NCBI GenBank assembly: GCA_944326695.1
Contig: CALVEZ010000005.1
Span: 1 to 64,000 of the forward strand
Direction: 5' to 3'
Origin: Candidatus Bilophila faecipullorum
GTDB taxonomy: Bacteria; Desulfobacterota; Desulfovibrionia; Desulfovibrionales; Desulfovibrionaceae
DNA length: 64,000 nucleotides
Positions 24,019 to 33,938 of this stretch are shown here, in pieces. The notes under the pieces were generated by a model. It saw only the letters and a program-made list of their open reading frames with translations, ran no database searches and was not told the origin of the DNA. A program made the translations under genes and the position numbers. Position 1 is the stretch's first letter. Every line of letters starts with the position of its first letter.

Positions 24019-26108
24019 GCTGTCGCCTCCTGCGCCTGCCGGCTTCGCGTGTGCTGCATGAAGGCGATCAGGCCCATGACGGCCATGCCCACGGCATAGC
24101 CCCAGTAACGCTCGTCATGCGGCAGGAAGAAGCCGGTGAAGAGGGCCGGATAGAGCATGATGAACGTCGAGAAGAGCAGCAGGATGCTGTCCAGCAGGCT
24201 GTTTTTGGCAATGAACCAGCCCTGCGTGAGCGAGGCGAAGGCCATACAGCCGAGCACGGTCATGCCGAAGATGAAGAGGGCCTCCGGCACGCTGTCGATG
24301 CCCCAGAGGATGATGTCGTGGTTGAAGATGAACATCAACGGGAGGATCGCGGTACGGATGTCGTAGAGGAAGCCCTGAATGCCCGTGGCGATGGGCGAGG
24401 TGTCCGCGATGGCTGCCGCGGCGTAGGCGGCGAGGCCCACCGGCGGCGTGTCGTCCGCGAGAATCCCGAAATAGAAGCAGTAGAGGTGGGCCGCCATCAG
24501 CGGCACGGCCAGCGCCACGCCGTGGACGACGATGCCCGACGCGAGCTGCACGAGGATGGGCGCGGTCAGCGAGGCCATGATGATGTAGTTGGCCGTCGTG
24601 GGCAGGCCCATGCCGAGCAGGAGGCTCGCCAGCGCGGTGATCAGGAGCAGGAGGAAGATGTTCCCGCCCGAGAGGATTTCCACGAAGGACGTGATCTGCT
24701 GCCCGAGGCCGAGCGAAACGCAGCCGACGATGATCCCCGCCGAGGCCGTGGCCATGGCGACGCCCGCCATGTTGCTGCCGCCCGCGGAGAGGGACAGCAC
24801 CAGCGTCTTGAAACCTTCGCGGAAGGCCCGGCGTTTGGACGTCTTGTGCACGATGGCGAGGGCGAGAGGCTCGCCGAGCATGATCAGCGCCAGCACGACG
24901 ATGGCGCGGAAAACCGAGAGTTCGGCTGAATGCTGCATGATGACCAGTTCATAGAGCAGCATCCCGATGGGGATGAGGAAATGCAGCCCTTCCCGCATGG
25001 TTTTCCAGAAGGGAGGCAGTTCCGCGCGGGACAGGCCGCGCAGACCGAGCTTGCAGGCTTCGACGTGCGTGATCCACAAAAGGCCCGCATAGGCTGCGAA
25101 GGCCGGGATCGCCGCCGCCTTCGCCACCTCGATGTAGGGGACGTTGACGTATTCCGCGATAATGAAGGCCGCCGCGCCCATGACCGGCGGGGCGAGCTGG
25201 CCGTTGATGGACGAGGCCACTTCCACGGCGGCCGCCTTGTGTGCGGGATAGCCCACTTTTTTCATGAGCGGGATGGTGAAGGTGCCGGTGGTGACCACGT
25301 TGGCGATGCTTGAGCCGGAGACCACGCCCGTGAGCGCGCTGCCGAGCACCGCGGCCTTGGCTGCGCCGCCCCGGAAGCGACCGAGGCCGCTGATCGCGAG
25401 CTGGATGAAGAAGTTGCCGCCGCCGGCCCGTTCGAGCATGGTCCCGAAGAGCACGAAGAGGAAGACGACCGTGGCCGAAACATGCAGCGGCACGCCGTAG
25501 ATGCCTTCGGTGTCCATCGTCATCTGGGAGATGAAGCGGGAAAGCGACGCGCCCTTGAAGGCCAGAAAATCGGGGAGATGAGGGCCGGTGAACACGTAGA
25601 CGATGAAGAGGCTGGCGATGACGGGCAGGGCGGGGCCGATGACCCGGCGCGTGGCCTCAAGCAGGAGGATGACCAGCATGAAGCCGAAAATGATGTCGCG
25701 CGTGGTGGGCACGCCCGCGCGGGAGGCGATCCCTTCGTAGTCGACCACGATGTAGAGGGCGCAGAAGGCCGCGATGATTCCGAGCAGGTAGTCAAGGATG
25801 GTCACCCGGTTCATGGCCAGCAGGATACGCAGGTCCCAGCGCCATGAGGTGCCCGCTATCTTGATCATGGGGATGTTGAAGTACACGAGGCTGATGGCGA
25901 AAGCCAGATGGATGGCCCGGATGTACACCGTGTCGAGGAGCAGGAAGCTCGCCGACGCCAGTTGGAACAGGGACCAGCACAGCGCCAGGACGAACGTGAT
26001 GATGCGGGTGATGCCGACCGAGTCGCCGCGCAGCCCGTGTTCGGCTGCGGCGAGTTTTTCCCGGTAGTCGTCTCCGCTGGGGGACGGCTGGATATTTTTA
26101 TAGGGCAT
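24015..26108 (-). CDS. TRAP transporter fused permease (TAXI type, DctQ-DctM)
   Basis: A 697-residue inner-membrane protein joining a DctQ-like N-terminal part (about residues 40-150) to a DctM-like channel subunit. Fused permeases of this kind pair with TAXI solute receptors. Family stretches are SALTGVVSGSSIANVVTTGT, SSINGQLAPPVMGAAAF and LLGMGLPTTANYI. ATG 26108 is preferred since GGGAG lies 4-5 nt upstream; the frame opens further upstream without one. The substrate is unknown; TAXI systems commonly take organic acids. Confidence 0.9.
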   Translation of the reverse strand: MPYKNIQPSPSGDDYREKLAAAEHGLRGDSVGITRIITFVLALCWSLFQLASASFLLLDTVYIRAIHLAFAISLVYFNIPMIKIAGTSWRWDLRILLAMNRVTILDYLLGIIAAFCALYIVVDYEGIASRAGVPTTRDIIFGFMLVILLLEATRRVIGPALPVIASLFIVYVFTGPHLPDFLAFKGASLSRFISQMTMDTEGIYGVPLHVSATVVFLFVLFGTMLERAGGGNFFIQLAISGLGRFRGGAAKAAVLGSALTGVVSGSSIANVVTTGTFTIPLMKKVGYPAHKAAAVEVASSINGQLAPPVMGAAAFIIAEYVNVPYIEVAKAAAIPAFAAYAGLLWITHVEACKLGLRGLSRAELPPFWKTMREGLHFLIPIGMLLYELVIMQHSAELSVFRAIVVLALIMLGEPLALAIVHKTSKRRAFREGFKTLVLSLSAGGSNMAGVAMATASAGIIVGCVSLGLGQQITSFVEILSGGNIFLLLLITALASLLLGMGLPTTANYIIMASLTAPILVQLASGIVVHGVALAVPLMAAHLYCFYFGILADDTPPVGLAAYAAAAIADTSPIATGIQGFLYDIRTAILPLMFIFNHDIILWGIDSVPEALFIFGMTVLGCMAFASLTQGWFIAKNSLLDSILLLFSTFIMLYPALFTGFFLPHDERYWGYAVGMAVMGLIAFMQHTRSRQAQEATA

Positions 26109-26182
26109 GGGACTCCCTGACATGAAGCTGAAGTGGCGGGGCGCAACCCCGAAAGAGGCGTTTGGAACCGGGTGCAAGGACG

Positions 26183-26213
26183 CCGGGATCAGGCGTAGTC
26201 CGCCCAATCCCGG
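26183..26213 (-). promoter_or_regulatory. Intercistronic hairpin in TAXI TRAP operon
   Basis: CCGGGAT and ATCCCGG (26183-26189 and 26207-26213) can pair between the receptor and permease genes. Such hairpins often lower expression of the permease relative to the receptor; that role is inferred. Confidence 0.4.
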
Positions 26214-26249
26214 CTGCAAGGCTTGGCGAGTGAAAAGGGCCGTTTCCGG

Positions 26250-27227
26250 CTACTTCATCAGGCCGGCTTCCTTGTAGTACTTGAGGGCGCCGGGATGGAT
26301 CGGAGCGGTCAGGCCTTCGAGCATCCCTTCGCGGGTCAGGCCCTCGAGAGCCGGGTGAAGCTTCTTGAATTCATCAAGATTTTCAAAAACTTCCTTGGTA
26401 ACGGCGTAGACGACCTCGTCCGGCACCTTGGCGGAGGTCACGAAGGTGGCGAGCATGCCCACGGTGGTGACCTTTTCGCCGGCGTTGGTGGCTTCGGGGT
26501 ACTGCGTCATGTCGATGGGGGTCAGGGAGTAATAGGGGAACTTTTCCGTCAGAGAGGTGATGTCGGGGATGGACACGATGCGGCACTTGCGCTTGCCCGC
26601 CGTGGCTTCCTTGATGTTCCCGTTGGGATGTCCCACGGTGTAGAAGAAGCCGTCGATGCGACCGTCCTGCACCATGCGGGGGGCGTCGGCGGCCTTGATG
26701 CTTTCAGCCTTGAAATCCTTTTCGATGTTCAGGCCGGCGGCTTCGAGCACGTCGATGGCGTTCTGGCGGTTGCCGGAGCCGGGGTTGCCGATGTTGACGA
26801 CCTTGCCCTTGACGTCCTGCAGAGTCTTGATGCCGGAATCCTCGGCGGCCACGAAGGTGACGGCTTCGGGAGCGAGTGCGAAAACGGCGCGCAAATCCTT
26901 CTGCGGCTTGCCTTCCCATTCGGAGAGGCCGTTGTAGGCCTGATACTGACGGTCAGCCTGCGCGATGCCGAATTCAAGATCGCCGGACATGATGGCGTTG
27001 ATGTTGAACACGGAAGCGCCCGTGGATTCCACGGTGGCGCGGATGCCGTACTTGTCCTTCTGGGCGTTGATGATCTTGGCGATGGCGCCGCCGGTGGGGT
27101 AATAGACGCCCGTGATGCCGCCCGTGCCGATGGTCACGAAGGTGGTTTTGGCATGGGCTTCAAAGACCGAAGCGCCGGTGAGGGCCACAGCCAGGCTGAG
27201 GACAGCCGCAATCAGGTGTTTGTGCAT
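26250..27227 (-). CDS. TAXI-family TRAP solute receptor
   Basis: A 325-residue periplasmic binding protein. Its N-terminal signal peptide (residues 1-26) ends FEAHA-KTTFV. The mature protein starts with the TAXI hallmark TFVTIGTGGITGVYYPTGGA, and VVNIGNPGSGNRQNA is typical of the second lobe. AGGGAG lies 8 nt before ATG 27227. It is the first gene of the operon with the fused permease and the zinc-ribbon membrane protein. Confidence 0.92.
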   Translation of the reverse strand: MHKHLIAAVLSLAVALTGASVFEAHAKTTFVTIGTGGITGVYYPTGGAIAKIINAQKDKYGIRATVESTGASVFNINAIMSGDLEFGIAQADRQYQAYNGLSEWEGKPQKDLRAVFALAPEAVTFVAAEDSGIKTLQDVKGKVVNIGNPGSGNRQNAIDVLEAAGLNIEKDFKAESIKAADAPRMVQDGRIDGFFYTVGHPNGNIKEATAGKRKCRIVSIPDITSLTEKFPYYSLTPIDMTQYPEATNAGEKVTTVGMLATFVTSAKVPDEVVYAVTKEVFENLDEFKKLHPALEGLTREGMLEGLTAPIHPGALKYYKEAGLMK

Positions 27228-27917
27228 GTCGTCTCTCCCTTTATGTCGACATTTTTTTCTAAACTATATGAAGAAGCGCCGCAACGCAAGGGAAGCCGTT
27301 GAGGAGCCGTAAAAAGCGCCTCTATACATTTTTGTCAAGGCCCTTGTCGAAGGGAACCGGCCTCTGCAGTGTATAAGCGTTCGCCGGGGTCGTTTGACAG
27401 GCCTTTTCCTTTATCGTAACGCTGCAAGAGCTTCTTTTGCGGACCAAGAGGGCCCTCGGCGGTCCGTCGGCTGTGGGGGAATGCCCATTCCCTCAGTTTT
27501 CTTGCTTTTTCCTGAGACGGCGCTGACGCGGATTCCTCCGGTTCGTGCGTTGGCGGCGCGCCGGTGTCCCTCTGCGGCCCTACGGAATTTGGGAAGGCCA
27601 TCAGGCCGGACGTTTTCTTTTCGGGCATAACCGGCCCTGCCGGGGCCGTGCCTGTTTTGTACGCAGATGGCACATGTCCGCATGAAGGCCGCCATAGCCG
27701 CACGGCTGCGTCCGCCGGAGGCCACTCGGCACGGGCCGGGCGGCGGGGCGGCTCACTGTTTCGATTTTGATGAAGCCTGTCTGGAACGGGCCTTGCGTCT
27801 GCCGCTGTGCCTTAGGGTGCGGCTGACGGACGGGGATGGCCCGGCGCATACGTAGAAGGCCTGCGTTCCGCCTTTGTTGAGCCGTGGAGGAAGGCAGCGC
27901 CTACTGAGAGGAAAGCC
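27228..27917. other. Intergenic region between divergent genes
   Basis: 690 nt without a supported gene. A TTGACA at about 27393 has no convincing -10 partner. It must contain the promoter of the TAXI operon (minus) and that of the ModE-like gene (plus). Confidence 0.4.
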
Positions 27918-28286
27918 ATGCGATTTTTAAGGGAAGTTGTGGAAAAGAAGGGTGTCCACCTGCAATTGTGGCTGGAGGACGAGCGCGGGGAAGGCTTCGG
28001 CAGGGGGCGGGTGCAGCTTCTGCGGCTCATCGAAGAGCGGGGCTCGCTCAGCAAGGCCGCCAAGGAGCTGGGGATGTCCTATCGTGGGGCATGGGGGAAG
28101 CTGAAAAAGGCCGAGCGCATTGCGGGCGTCGCCCTTGTGGAGGCATCCGGCACCAAGCGGGACGGCTACTCCCTGACGCCCGAAGGCCGGGAACTGGTGG
28201 AACGTTTCCAGCAATGGTACGCGGACGTGGAACGCTACGCCGAGGAACGGGCGCGCGAGCTTTTTGCCCTGGACCAAGAGGGTTAG
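27918..28286 (+). CDS. ModE-like winged-helix regulator (DNA-binding domain only)
   Basis: A 122-residue protein matching the N-terminal DNA-binding domain of ModE / LysR-type molybdate regulators: RVQLLRLIEERGSLSKAAKE followed by LGMSYRGAWGKLK, which is the family helix-turn-helix. The C-terminal molybdate-binding (Mop) domains are absent, as in many short ModE-like proteins of sulfate reducers. No molybdate transport genes adjoin it. AGAGGAAA lies 6 nt before ATG 27918. Targets are unknown; the molybdoenzyme Nap lies 12 kb away but no link is shown. Confidence 0.8.
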   Translation: MRFLREVVEKKGVHLQLWLEDERGEGFGRGRVQLLRLIEERGSLSKAAKELGMSYRGAWGKLKKAERIAGVALVEASGTKRDGYSLTPEGRELVERFQQWYADVERYAEERARELFALDQEG

Positions 28287-28726
28287 CGCTGGGGATGTCC
28301 TCCTCTGTGCGCCCAGAAGGGGGAAAGCCCCTGCGAGGTGCCTGCTTCCATAAAATCATAGTATTGTCTGGATAAGGGCAATGTTGCTATGGCTCAGTTC
28401 TATTGAAAATACCCGCCGTGAACAGCCTTTTCCCGGATACGGCGCTGCAAGGGGTACCGCTGCGGGGGAGGCTCGCTACGCCTTCGCCGTTCCCCTGTGC
28501 CGACAAAAAACGCTTTCCCGCAAGCGTCAGTTTAGGCGTGCCGAGACCGCCTTTCCTCTGCGAGACGAGAGGGAGGCGCAGCCCATGAATACCGTACCGC
28601 CTTTCCTCTCTTTTGTTTTTTCATTTTTGTGAAGAAAGGTAAGGCAAGGAGGAAGGAACGCGCCTGTTAAGAAAAGGCGGTATCTTGTACAAAGGATAAT
28701 GACTCAAAGAAAAATGCGCCATTTGG
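28287..28726. other. Intergenic region, no protein gene supported
   Basis: Short frames only. The stretch ends in a strong terminator-like hairpin at 28727, far downstream of the ModE-like gene, so an untranslated RNA could be encoded here, though no clear promoter was found. Confidence 0.35.
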
Positions 28727-28780
28727 AAGCGCCACGTGGAAAAACACTTTTGTCAATGTTTTTCCCTGAGGCGCTTTTTT
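28727..28780 (+). terminator. Strong hairpin with T-run, no adjacent gene
   Basis: AAGCGCC (28727-28733) pairs with GGCGCTT (28770-28776), and inside it GGAAAAACA (28738-28746) pairs with TGTTTTTCC (28757-28765). A run of six T ends it. The nearest upstream gene ends 440 nt before. Confidence 0.75.
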
Positions 28781-28978
28781 ATGGTTATTGTTCAGGATTA
28801 CTGTCTTTTTATCTTCTATAAGATTAATATAATCGTTTTTTTGATTCTGAGGGTTGCCCTTTATGGTCTTGTTACGATAAGCTGGCGGATGGGGAGCCTT
28901 GTCAGCGAGCGTTCTTAAAGGAATACATCTCCGTTGACGGAGCCCCGTTTATTCACTTGCAGCCTGTCAGGGGGAACA

Positions 28979-30334
28979 ATGCAGACGTTTATGAAGTGGC
29001 TGTCTCAAATCAACGATGTGGTATGGGGGCCGGGTATGCTGGTCCTGCTGGTGGGAACAGGGCTCTATCTTACCATCGGGCTGCGCTTCTTCACCTTCCG
29101 CAATTTCACGCGCGGGCTCAAAAACCTGTGGGAAGGCCGTCAGGATCAGTCCACCCGGGGCGAGATTTCCCCCTTCAACGCGCTCATGACCGCGCTTGCC
29201 GCGGACATCGGGACCGGAAACATCGTGGGCGTGTCCACGGCCATTTACATCGGGGGACCGGGCGCGCTGTTCTGGATGTGGGTGACGGCCCTTGTGGGCA
29301 TGGCCACCAAGTTCAGCGAAGTGCTCCTCTCGGTGCATTTCCGTGAGCGGACGCCCGCCGGGAACTGGGTAGGCGGGGCCATGTATTTCATCAAGAACGG
29401 CCTCGGCCCCAAATGGATGTGGCTCGGTTCCTGCTTCGCCTTCTTCGGCATCGTGGCCTGCATCGGTACGGGCGCGATGGTGCAGGGCAATTCCATCGGG
29501 GAGGCGCTTGCCGCCAATCTTTCCGTACCCACCTGGGTGAGCGCGCTGCTGCTGTTTCTGCTGATCGGCGCGGTGCTGATCGGCGGCGTGCGGCGCATCG
29601 GCTACGTGGCGGGCAAGATCGTTCCGGTGATGGCCATCATCTATGTGCTGCTCGCCCTTGTCGTGATCATCCTCAACATCCATCATGTCCCCTCGGTATT
29701 CGCCCATGTTATCAAGGAAGCCTTTACGCCTACCGCGCCCATCGGCGGCTTTGCCGGGGCCAGCGTGATGCTCGCCATCCGTATGGGCATGGCCCGGGGT
29801 ATTTTCTCCAACGAGGCGGGCCTCGGCACCGCGCCTATGGCCCATGCCGCAGCGACCAGCTCCTCGCCGCTGGTGCAGGCTTCCATCGGGATGCTCGATA
29901 CCTTCATCGATACCATCATCGTGTGCAGCATGACCGGTTTCGTCATTCTGGTGACGGATCAGTGGGCCACGGGCGCGACCGGGGCCGCCATGACTTCGGC
30001 CGCCTTTGAGATGTCGCTGCCGGGTATCGGGGCCGTGGCCGTCACCGTCTGCCTGACGCTTTTCGCCTTTACCACGGCTCTCGGCTGGTGCGTCTACGGC
30101 GAACGTTGCGCCATATACTTCTTCGGGGACAAGGCGCAAATCCCTTTCCGGCTCGTCTACTGCCTCGCCGTGCCGGTGGGGGTGCTTACGCAACTGAACG
30201 TCGTGTGGCTGCTCGCGGACACCTGTAACGCGCTTATGGCCATTCCCAACCTCATCGCTCTTCTCCTGCTGAGCCCCGTCCTGTTCAAGCTGGTGAAGCA
30301 GGACGCCGCGGGCGATCCGCGCTTCCGGCTCTAG
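28979..30334 (+). CDS. Alanine/glycine:cation symporter (AGCS family)
   Basis: A 451-residue inner-membrane protein with about ten to eleven transmembrane helices. Family motifs are clear: GTGLYLTIGLRFFTFRNF near residue 25, ALAADIGTGNIVGVSTAIYI, and RGIFSNEAGLGTAPMAHAAA in the middle. It imports small amino acids, typically alanine or glycine, with sodium. GGGGGAACA precedes ATG 28979; an upstream ATG would add 15 residues but lacks this site. It appears monocistronic, and no glycine riboswitch was recognised upstream. Confidence 0.93.
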   Translation: MQTFMKWLSQINDVVWGPGMLVLLVGTGLYLTIGLRFFTFRNFTRGLKNLWEGRQDQSTRGEISPFNALMTALAADIGTGNIVGVSTAIYIGGPGALFWMWVTALVGMATKFSEVLLSVHFRERTPAGNWVGGAMYFIKNGLGPKWMWLGSCFAFFGIVACIGTGAMVQGNSIGEALAANLSVPTWVSALLLFLLIGAVLIGGVRRIGYVAGKIVPVMAIIYVLLALVVIILNIHHVPSVFAHVIKEAFTPTAPIGGFAGASVMLAIRMGMARGIFSNEAGLGTAPMAHAAATSSSPLVQASIGMLDTFIDTIIVCSMTGFVILVTDQWATGATGAAMTSAAFEMSLPGIGAVAVTVCLTLFAFTTALGWCVYGERCAIYFFGDKAQIPFRLVYCLAVPVGVLTQLNVVWLLADTCNALMAIPNLIALLLLSPVLFKLVKQDAAGDPRFRL

Positions 30335-30993
30335 GGCTTTTATGGGCCACAGCCCCTCAGGGAGGGCGGTGGCCCTTGCCTCCGCTGCGTTCCGCCCGAT
30401 TGGTGCGGGGCGCTTCCGGGACAGGGAAGGCTCTTACCCGAACGGCGGCCCCTGTCTTCGGCCCTTTTCTCAGCCTCTAAGATATCATCCGCTCCCCACC
30501 AATGTGCTCGGCGCGTTCTCCCGGCCCTCACGCCAAGGGGCATGCCAACTGTAACTCCATCGCGTTGATCATCTCCACTCGACCGTGGAGCAGGCCACCC
30601 GATGGCCGGGCAGCTTCAGCGGGGCGCGATCTCTTCCGGGTTTGCATGAGGGAAACCATCCGTGCCGTGCTCGATGGCGGTTCGAAAGGGCCTTGCCTCC
30701 GCGAGCCGGAAATGTTCCAGAACCGATCCTTAACCCCCTTGCCAAAGAAAAGAACTTACGCTAGGTAAACCCCTACGCCGTTTTTCGGTGCCAATGCCTG
30801 CCTTTTCAGCACTCGAATTCTCCCAATCCCTCTCGTTTGTCATACGGCTGTGCCGTACATCGCCCCGTCCTGCGATGGGGCCTATAACGTCCGGCGGGAT
30901 CGCCGGGCGGCTGCCCATTCACTCCCAAAACAAGTATCGGAACGTATGCGGAAGAAGAAAGTTGCCACGGAGGAGGTTCAGGAAGGCGCAACC
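30335..30993. other. Long leader region upstream of rho
   Basis: Holds a GGGCCAC...GTGGCCC hairpin just after the symporter gene (30341-30375) and no supported protein gene. rho genes often have long leaders through which Rho autoregulates; the region may serve that role, but no specific element is recognised. Confidence 0.4.
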
Positions 30994-32244
30994 ATGAGCC
31001 TGACCGAACTGAAGAACATGAGCATGTCCGTGCTCATGGAGCTTGCGGAAAAGTACGAGATCGAGAACGCCAGTTCCATGCGCAAGCAGGAACTCATCTT
31101 CGCCATGCTTCAGGCGTGCGCCTCGCGCAGCGGGGCCATTTACGGCGACGGGGTGCTGGAAATTTTGCCGGACGGCTACGGCTTTTTGCGTTCTCCCCTG
31201 TCCAGCTATATGCCGGGCCCGGACGACATTTATGTTTCCCCTTCTCAGATTCGGCGGTTTTACCTGCGCAAAGGCGACGTGGTTTCCGGCCAGATTCGTC
31301 CTCCCAAGGAGGGCGAGCGCTATTTCGCCCTGCTGAAAGTCAAGGAAATCGGTTTCGAGCCCCCGGAAAACGCCCGCCACGTGGTCCTTTTCGACAACCT
31401 CACGCCGATTTATCCCGACCGCAAGCTGATCATGGAAAACGGCGAGAAGAACCTTTCCTGCCGGGTCATTGATCTCATGTCCCCCATCGGGCGCGGTCAG
31501 CGCGGCGTCATCGTCGCCCCTCCCCGCACCGGCAAGACCATCCTTCTCCAGAACATCGCCAACTCCATCAACGCCAATCATCCTGAAGTCTACCTCATCG
31601 TCCTGCTCATCGACGAGCGCCCCGAAGAAGTGACGGACATGGAGCGCACGGTCAAAAACGCCGAGGTGATCAGCTCCACCTTCGACGAGCCGCCGCAGCG
31701 CCACGTGCAGGTTTGTGAAATGGTGCTTGAAAAGGCCAAGCGTCTGGTGGAACGCAAGCGCGACGTGGTCATCCTCCTCGACTCCATCACCCGCCTCGGC
31801 CGCGCCTACAACGCGGTCACCCCCTCTTCGGGCCGCGTCCTTTCCGGCGGCCTCGACGCCAACGCCCTCCAGCGCCCGAAGCGTTTCTTCGGTGCGGCGC
31901 GCAACATTGAGGGCGGCGGCAGCCTGACCATCATCGCCACCGCGCTCATCGACACCGGCTCGCGCATGGATGAGGTCATCTTTGAAGAATTCAAGGGTAC
32001 CGGCAACATGGAAATCTATCTGGATCGCCATCTTGCCGAGAAGCGCGTCTTCCCGGCCATCGACATCAACCGCACCGGCACCCGTAAGGAAGACCTGCTC
32101 CTCTCTGACGACGTGCTCAAGCGCGTGTGGATTCTTCGCAAGATACTCGCTCCCATGTCTTCCATCGACAGCATGGAATTCCTTCTCGACAAGATGCGCG
32201 GCACCAAGTCGAACGAGGATTTCATCAACGCCATGAGCAAGTAG
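30994..32244 (+). CDS. rho: Transcription termination factor Rho
   Basis: A 416-residue RNA-dependent ATPase helicase. Domains in order: N-terminal helical domain (1-45), the OSB/cold-shock-like RNA-binding domain (about 48-120, containing DGYGFLRSP), and the RecA-like ATPase with Walker A APPRTGKT (175-182) and the secondary-site [12 protein letters not shown]. It ends untranslated and Rho-dependent transcripts. ATG 30994 is chosen because AGGAAGG lies 7 nt upstream and it gives the usual N-terminus; an in-frame ATG at 30946 is weaker. A C-rich gene-end repeat follows 26 nt after its stop. Confidence 0.97.
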   Translation: MSLTELKNMSMSVLMELAEKYEIENASSMRKQELIFAMLQACASRSGAIYGDGVLEILPDGYGFLRSPLSSYMPGPDDIYVSPSQIRRFYLRKGDVVSGQIRPPKEGERYFALLKVKEIGFEPPENARHVVLFDNLTPIYPDRKLIMENGEKNLSCRVIDLMSPIGRGQRGVIVAPPRTGKTILLQNIANSINANHPEVYLIVLLIDERPEEVTDMERTVKNAEVISSTFDEPPQRHVQVCEMVLEKAKRLVERKRDVVILLDSITRLGRAYNAVTPSSGRVLSGGLDANALQRPKRFFGAARNIEGGGSLTIIATALIDTGSRMDEVIFEEFKGTGNMEIYLDRHLAEKRVFPAIDINRTGTRKEDLLLSDDVLKRVWILRKILAPMSSIDSMEFLLDKMRGTKSNEDFINAMSK

Positions 32245-32269
32245 GAACGGAAGAATCGGGTGAGAAGAA

Positions 32270-32362
32270 CCGGGGGAAGGGAGGAGGAACCTTTCTGAAG
32301 AAAGGCTTCCTCCTCCCTTCCCCCGGACCCCCATCCCTCCACCTCCCAAGACTTTTGTTGTT
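32270..32362 (+). repeat. Gene-end hairpin plus C-rich tail, copy 3 (after rho)
   Basis: A stem of about 26 bp with few mismatches (32270-32295 with 32300-32326, loop TGAA) is followed by a C-rich, G-poor tail (32327-32346) and the tag CTCCCAAGACTTTTG. It lies 26 nt past the rho stop in the same orientation. CCTTTCTGAAGAAAGG at its tip is nearly the same as in copies 1 and 4. Confidence 0.8.
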
Positions 32363-32399
32363 ATCGAATCCCTCATCACTGTTGTGCGTGGGGGACAAC

Positions 32400-32432
32400 A
32401 AGAGCGCCTTTCCGAAAGAAAGGCGCTCTTTG
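32400..32432. terminator. Intrinsic terminator between rho and hom
   Basis: AAGAGCGCCTTTC pairs with GAAAGGCGCTCTT across a 5-nt loop, with A/T flanks on both sides. Confidence 0.8.
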
Positions 32433-32484
32433 TATGAAGCCAGGAGGAAGGTCTTCCCTCCTCTTTCTCTTCCCCGGAAACGAC

Positions 32485-32530
32485 AAAGCCGACCGCAACG
32501 GAATCATGACCGTTATGGTCGGCTTTGTTT
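32485..32530. terminator. Second intrinsic terminator between rho and hom
   Basis: AAAGCCGACC pairs with GGTCGGCTTT, with an inner AACGG/CCGTT helix and a TTTT end. It can act in either direction between these converging genes. Confidence 0.75.
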
Positions 32531-32565
32531 TACGGAAACGCCCTTGAAGAGGGATTCGATACACG

Positions 32566-32645
32566 TAAAAGTCTTGGGAGGGAGAGGGGGAGGTTTGGAG
32601 GGGGAGAGGGAAGCCTTTCTTCAGAAAGGTTCCCTCTCCCCCTCC
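32566..32645 (-). repeat. Gene-end hairpin plus C-rich tail, copy 4 (after hom)
   Basis: On the minus strand, a stem (32597-32645) with tip CTTTCTGAAGAAAG is followed by AAACCTCCCCCTCTCCCTCC and CAAGACTTTTAC. It begins 13 nt past the hom stop, in hom orientation, and faces copy 3 across 200 nt. Confidence 0.8.
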
Positions 32646-32657
32646 AATCTTTTTTCC

Positions 32658-33938
32658 CTACCCCATGACCCGGTAGCAGATGGCCGGGGCGAGGAGGAAG
32701 TCGCATTCGCGCATGGTTTCCACGGCCTTGCGCACGGCGTACACCGGGGCCTCGTGGGTCATGAAGACGAGGGGAACGCCCGCCTCGCTCTGGCCCTTCT
32801 GGATGGCCTGAGCGATGCTGACGCCCTGATCGGAGAGCGCGCCGGACAGATCGCGCAGCACGCCGGGATCGTCTTTGACCATGAAGCGCATATAGTAGGT
32901 GCTGCGGGCTTCTTCCGGCGGCAGGATGTCGGCACGGGGGAGCACCTGCTGCACGAAGCCGGAGTTCAGCTTGTTGTTGCCCCGGGCCACCGAGATGAGG
33001 TCCCCGAGCACCGCGCTGGCCGTGGGCAGGCTTCCCGCGCCGAGGCCGTGCAGGAAGAGCGAACCCACGGCGTTGCCTTCCACGCGCACGGCGTTGTACG
33101 CGCCGCCCACGCGGGCCAGCAGATAGGTATGGTTGACCAGCGTGGGGAAGACGCCCGCCTCAAGCTTGCCGTCGCGCATCCGGGCCCGGCCAAGGAGCTT
33201 GATGCGGTAGCCGAATTCGCGTGCGAAATCGATGTCCATGCGGTCGAGGTTGCGGATGCCTTCGATGGGCATTTCCGTATAGGGATAGTTCACCCCCCAC
33301 GCAAGGCGGATGAGCAGCACCAGCTTGTGCGCGGTATCGAAGCCGTCGATGTCGAGGGTTGGATCGGCCTCGGCATAGCCCTTGGCCTGCGCTTCGGAAA
33401 GGGCGGAAGCGAAATCCACACCCTTGCTGGTCATTTCGGAAAGGATATAGTTGCCCGTGCCGTTCAGGATGCCCTCAAGGGAGAGGATGGCATTGCCGGT
33501 CAGACTTTCCTTGAGCGTCTGGACGATGGGGATGCCCCCCGCGACACTGGCTTCATAGAGCAGGGTGGCGCCCTTTTCCTCGGCCATCCGGAAGAGGCAG
33601 GCCCCTTCTTCGGCGAGCAGGGCCTTGTTCGCGGTAATGACCTGCTTGCCGTTCTCAAGGCTCTTGGCGATGAGCTTTTTGGGCGCGTCGATGCCGCCCA
33701 TGAGCTCGATGACCACGTCGATGTCGGGATCGTCGGCCAGCGTCTGGGGATCGGTGGTGAGCCGGACGCCTTCGGGAAGATCGCGCTGGCGGTTCGGATT
33801 GCGGACGGCCACGGTTTTCAGCCGGAAGTCGAAGCCGCAGCGGGAGCGGATTTCCTCGGCGTTTTCGGTCAGCAGGCGGACGAGGCCGCCGCCTACGGTG
33901 CCCAGTCCGGCCAGACCGAGAGTCAGGGTCTTGTTCAT
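32658..33938 (-). CDS. hom: Homoserine dehydrogenase
   Basis: A 426-residue NAD(P)-dependent enzyme reducing aspartate semialdehyde to homoserine on the way to threonine and methionine. It has the GLAGLGTVGGG nucleotide-binding loop (residues 8-18), the catalytic-domain stretch GILNGTGNYILSEM, and a C-terminal ACT regulatory domain (about 350-426) implying feedback control. AAGGAAA precedes ATG 33938. It stands alone and converges with rho. Confidence 0.96.
   Translation of the reverse strand: MNKTLTLGLAGLGTVGGGLVRLLTENAEEIRSRCGFDFRLKTVAVRNPNRQRDLPEGVRLTTDPQTLADDPDIDVVIELMGGIDAPKKLIAKSLENGKQVITANKALLAEEGACLFRMAEEKGATLLYEASVAGGIPIVQTLKESLTGNAILSLEGILNGTGNYILSEMTSKGVDFASALSEAQAKGYAEADPTLDIDGFDTAHKLVLLIRLAWGVNYPYTEMPIEGIRNLDRMDIDFAREFGYRIKLLGRARMRDGKLEAGVFPTLVNHTYLLARVGGAYNAVRVEGNAVGSLFLHGLGAGSLPTASAVLGDLISVARGNNKLNSGFVQQVLPRADILPPEEARSTYYMRFMVKDDPGVLRDLSGALSDQGVSIAQAIQKGQSEAGVPLVFMTHEAPVYAVRKAVETMRECDFLLAPAICYRVMG

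Noticed and set aside
28780..28978. Glycine riboswitch upstream of the alanine/glycine symporter
   Set aside because: No match to the conserved glycine aptamer core was found in the leader.
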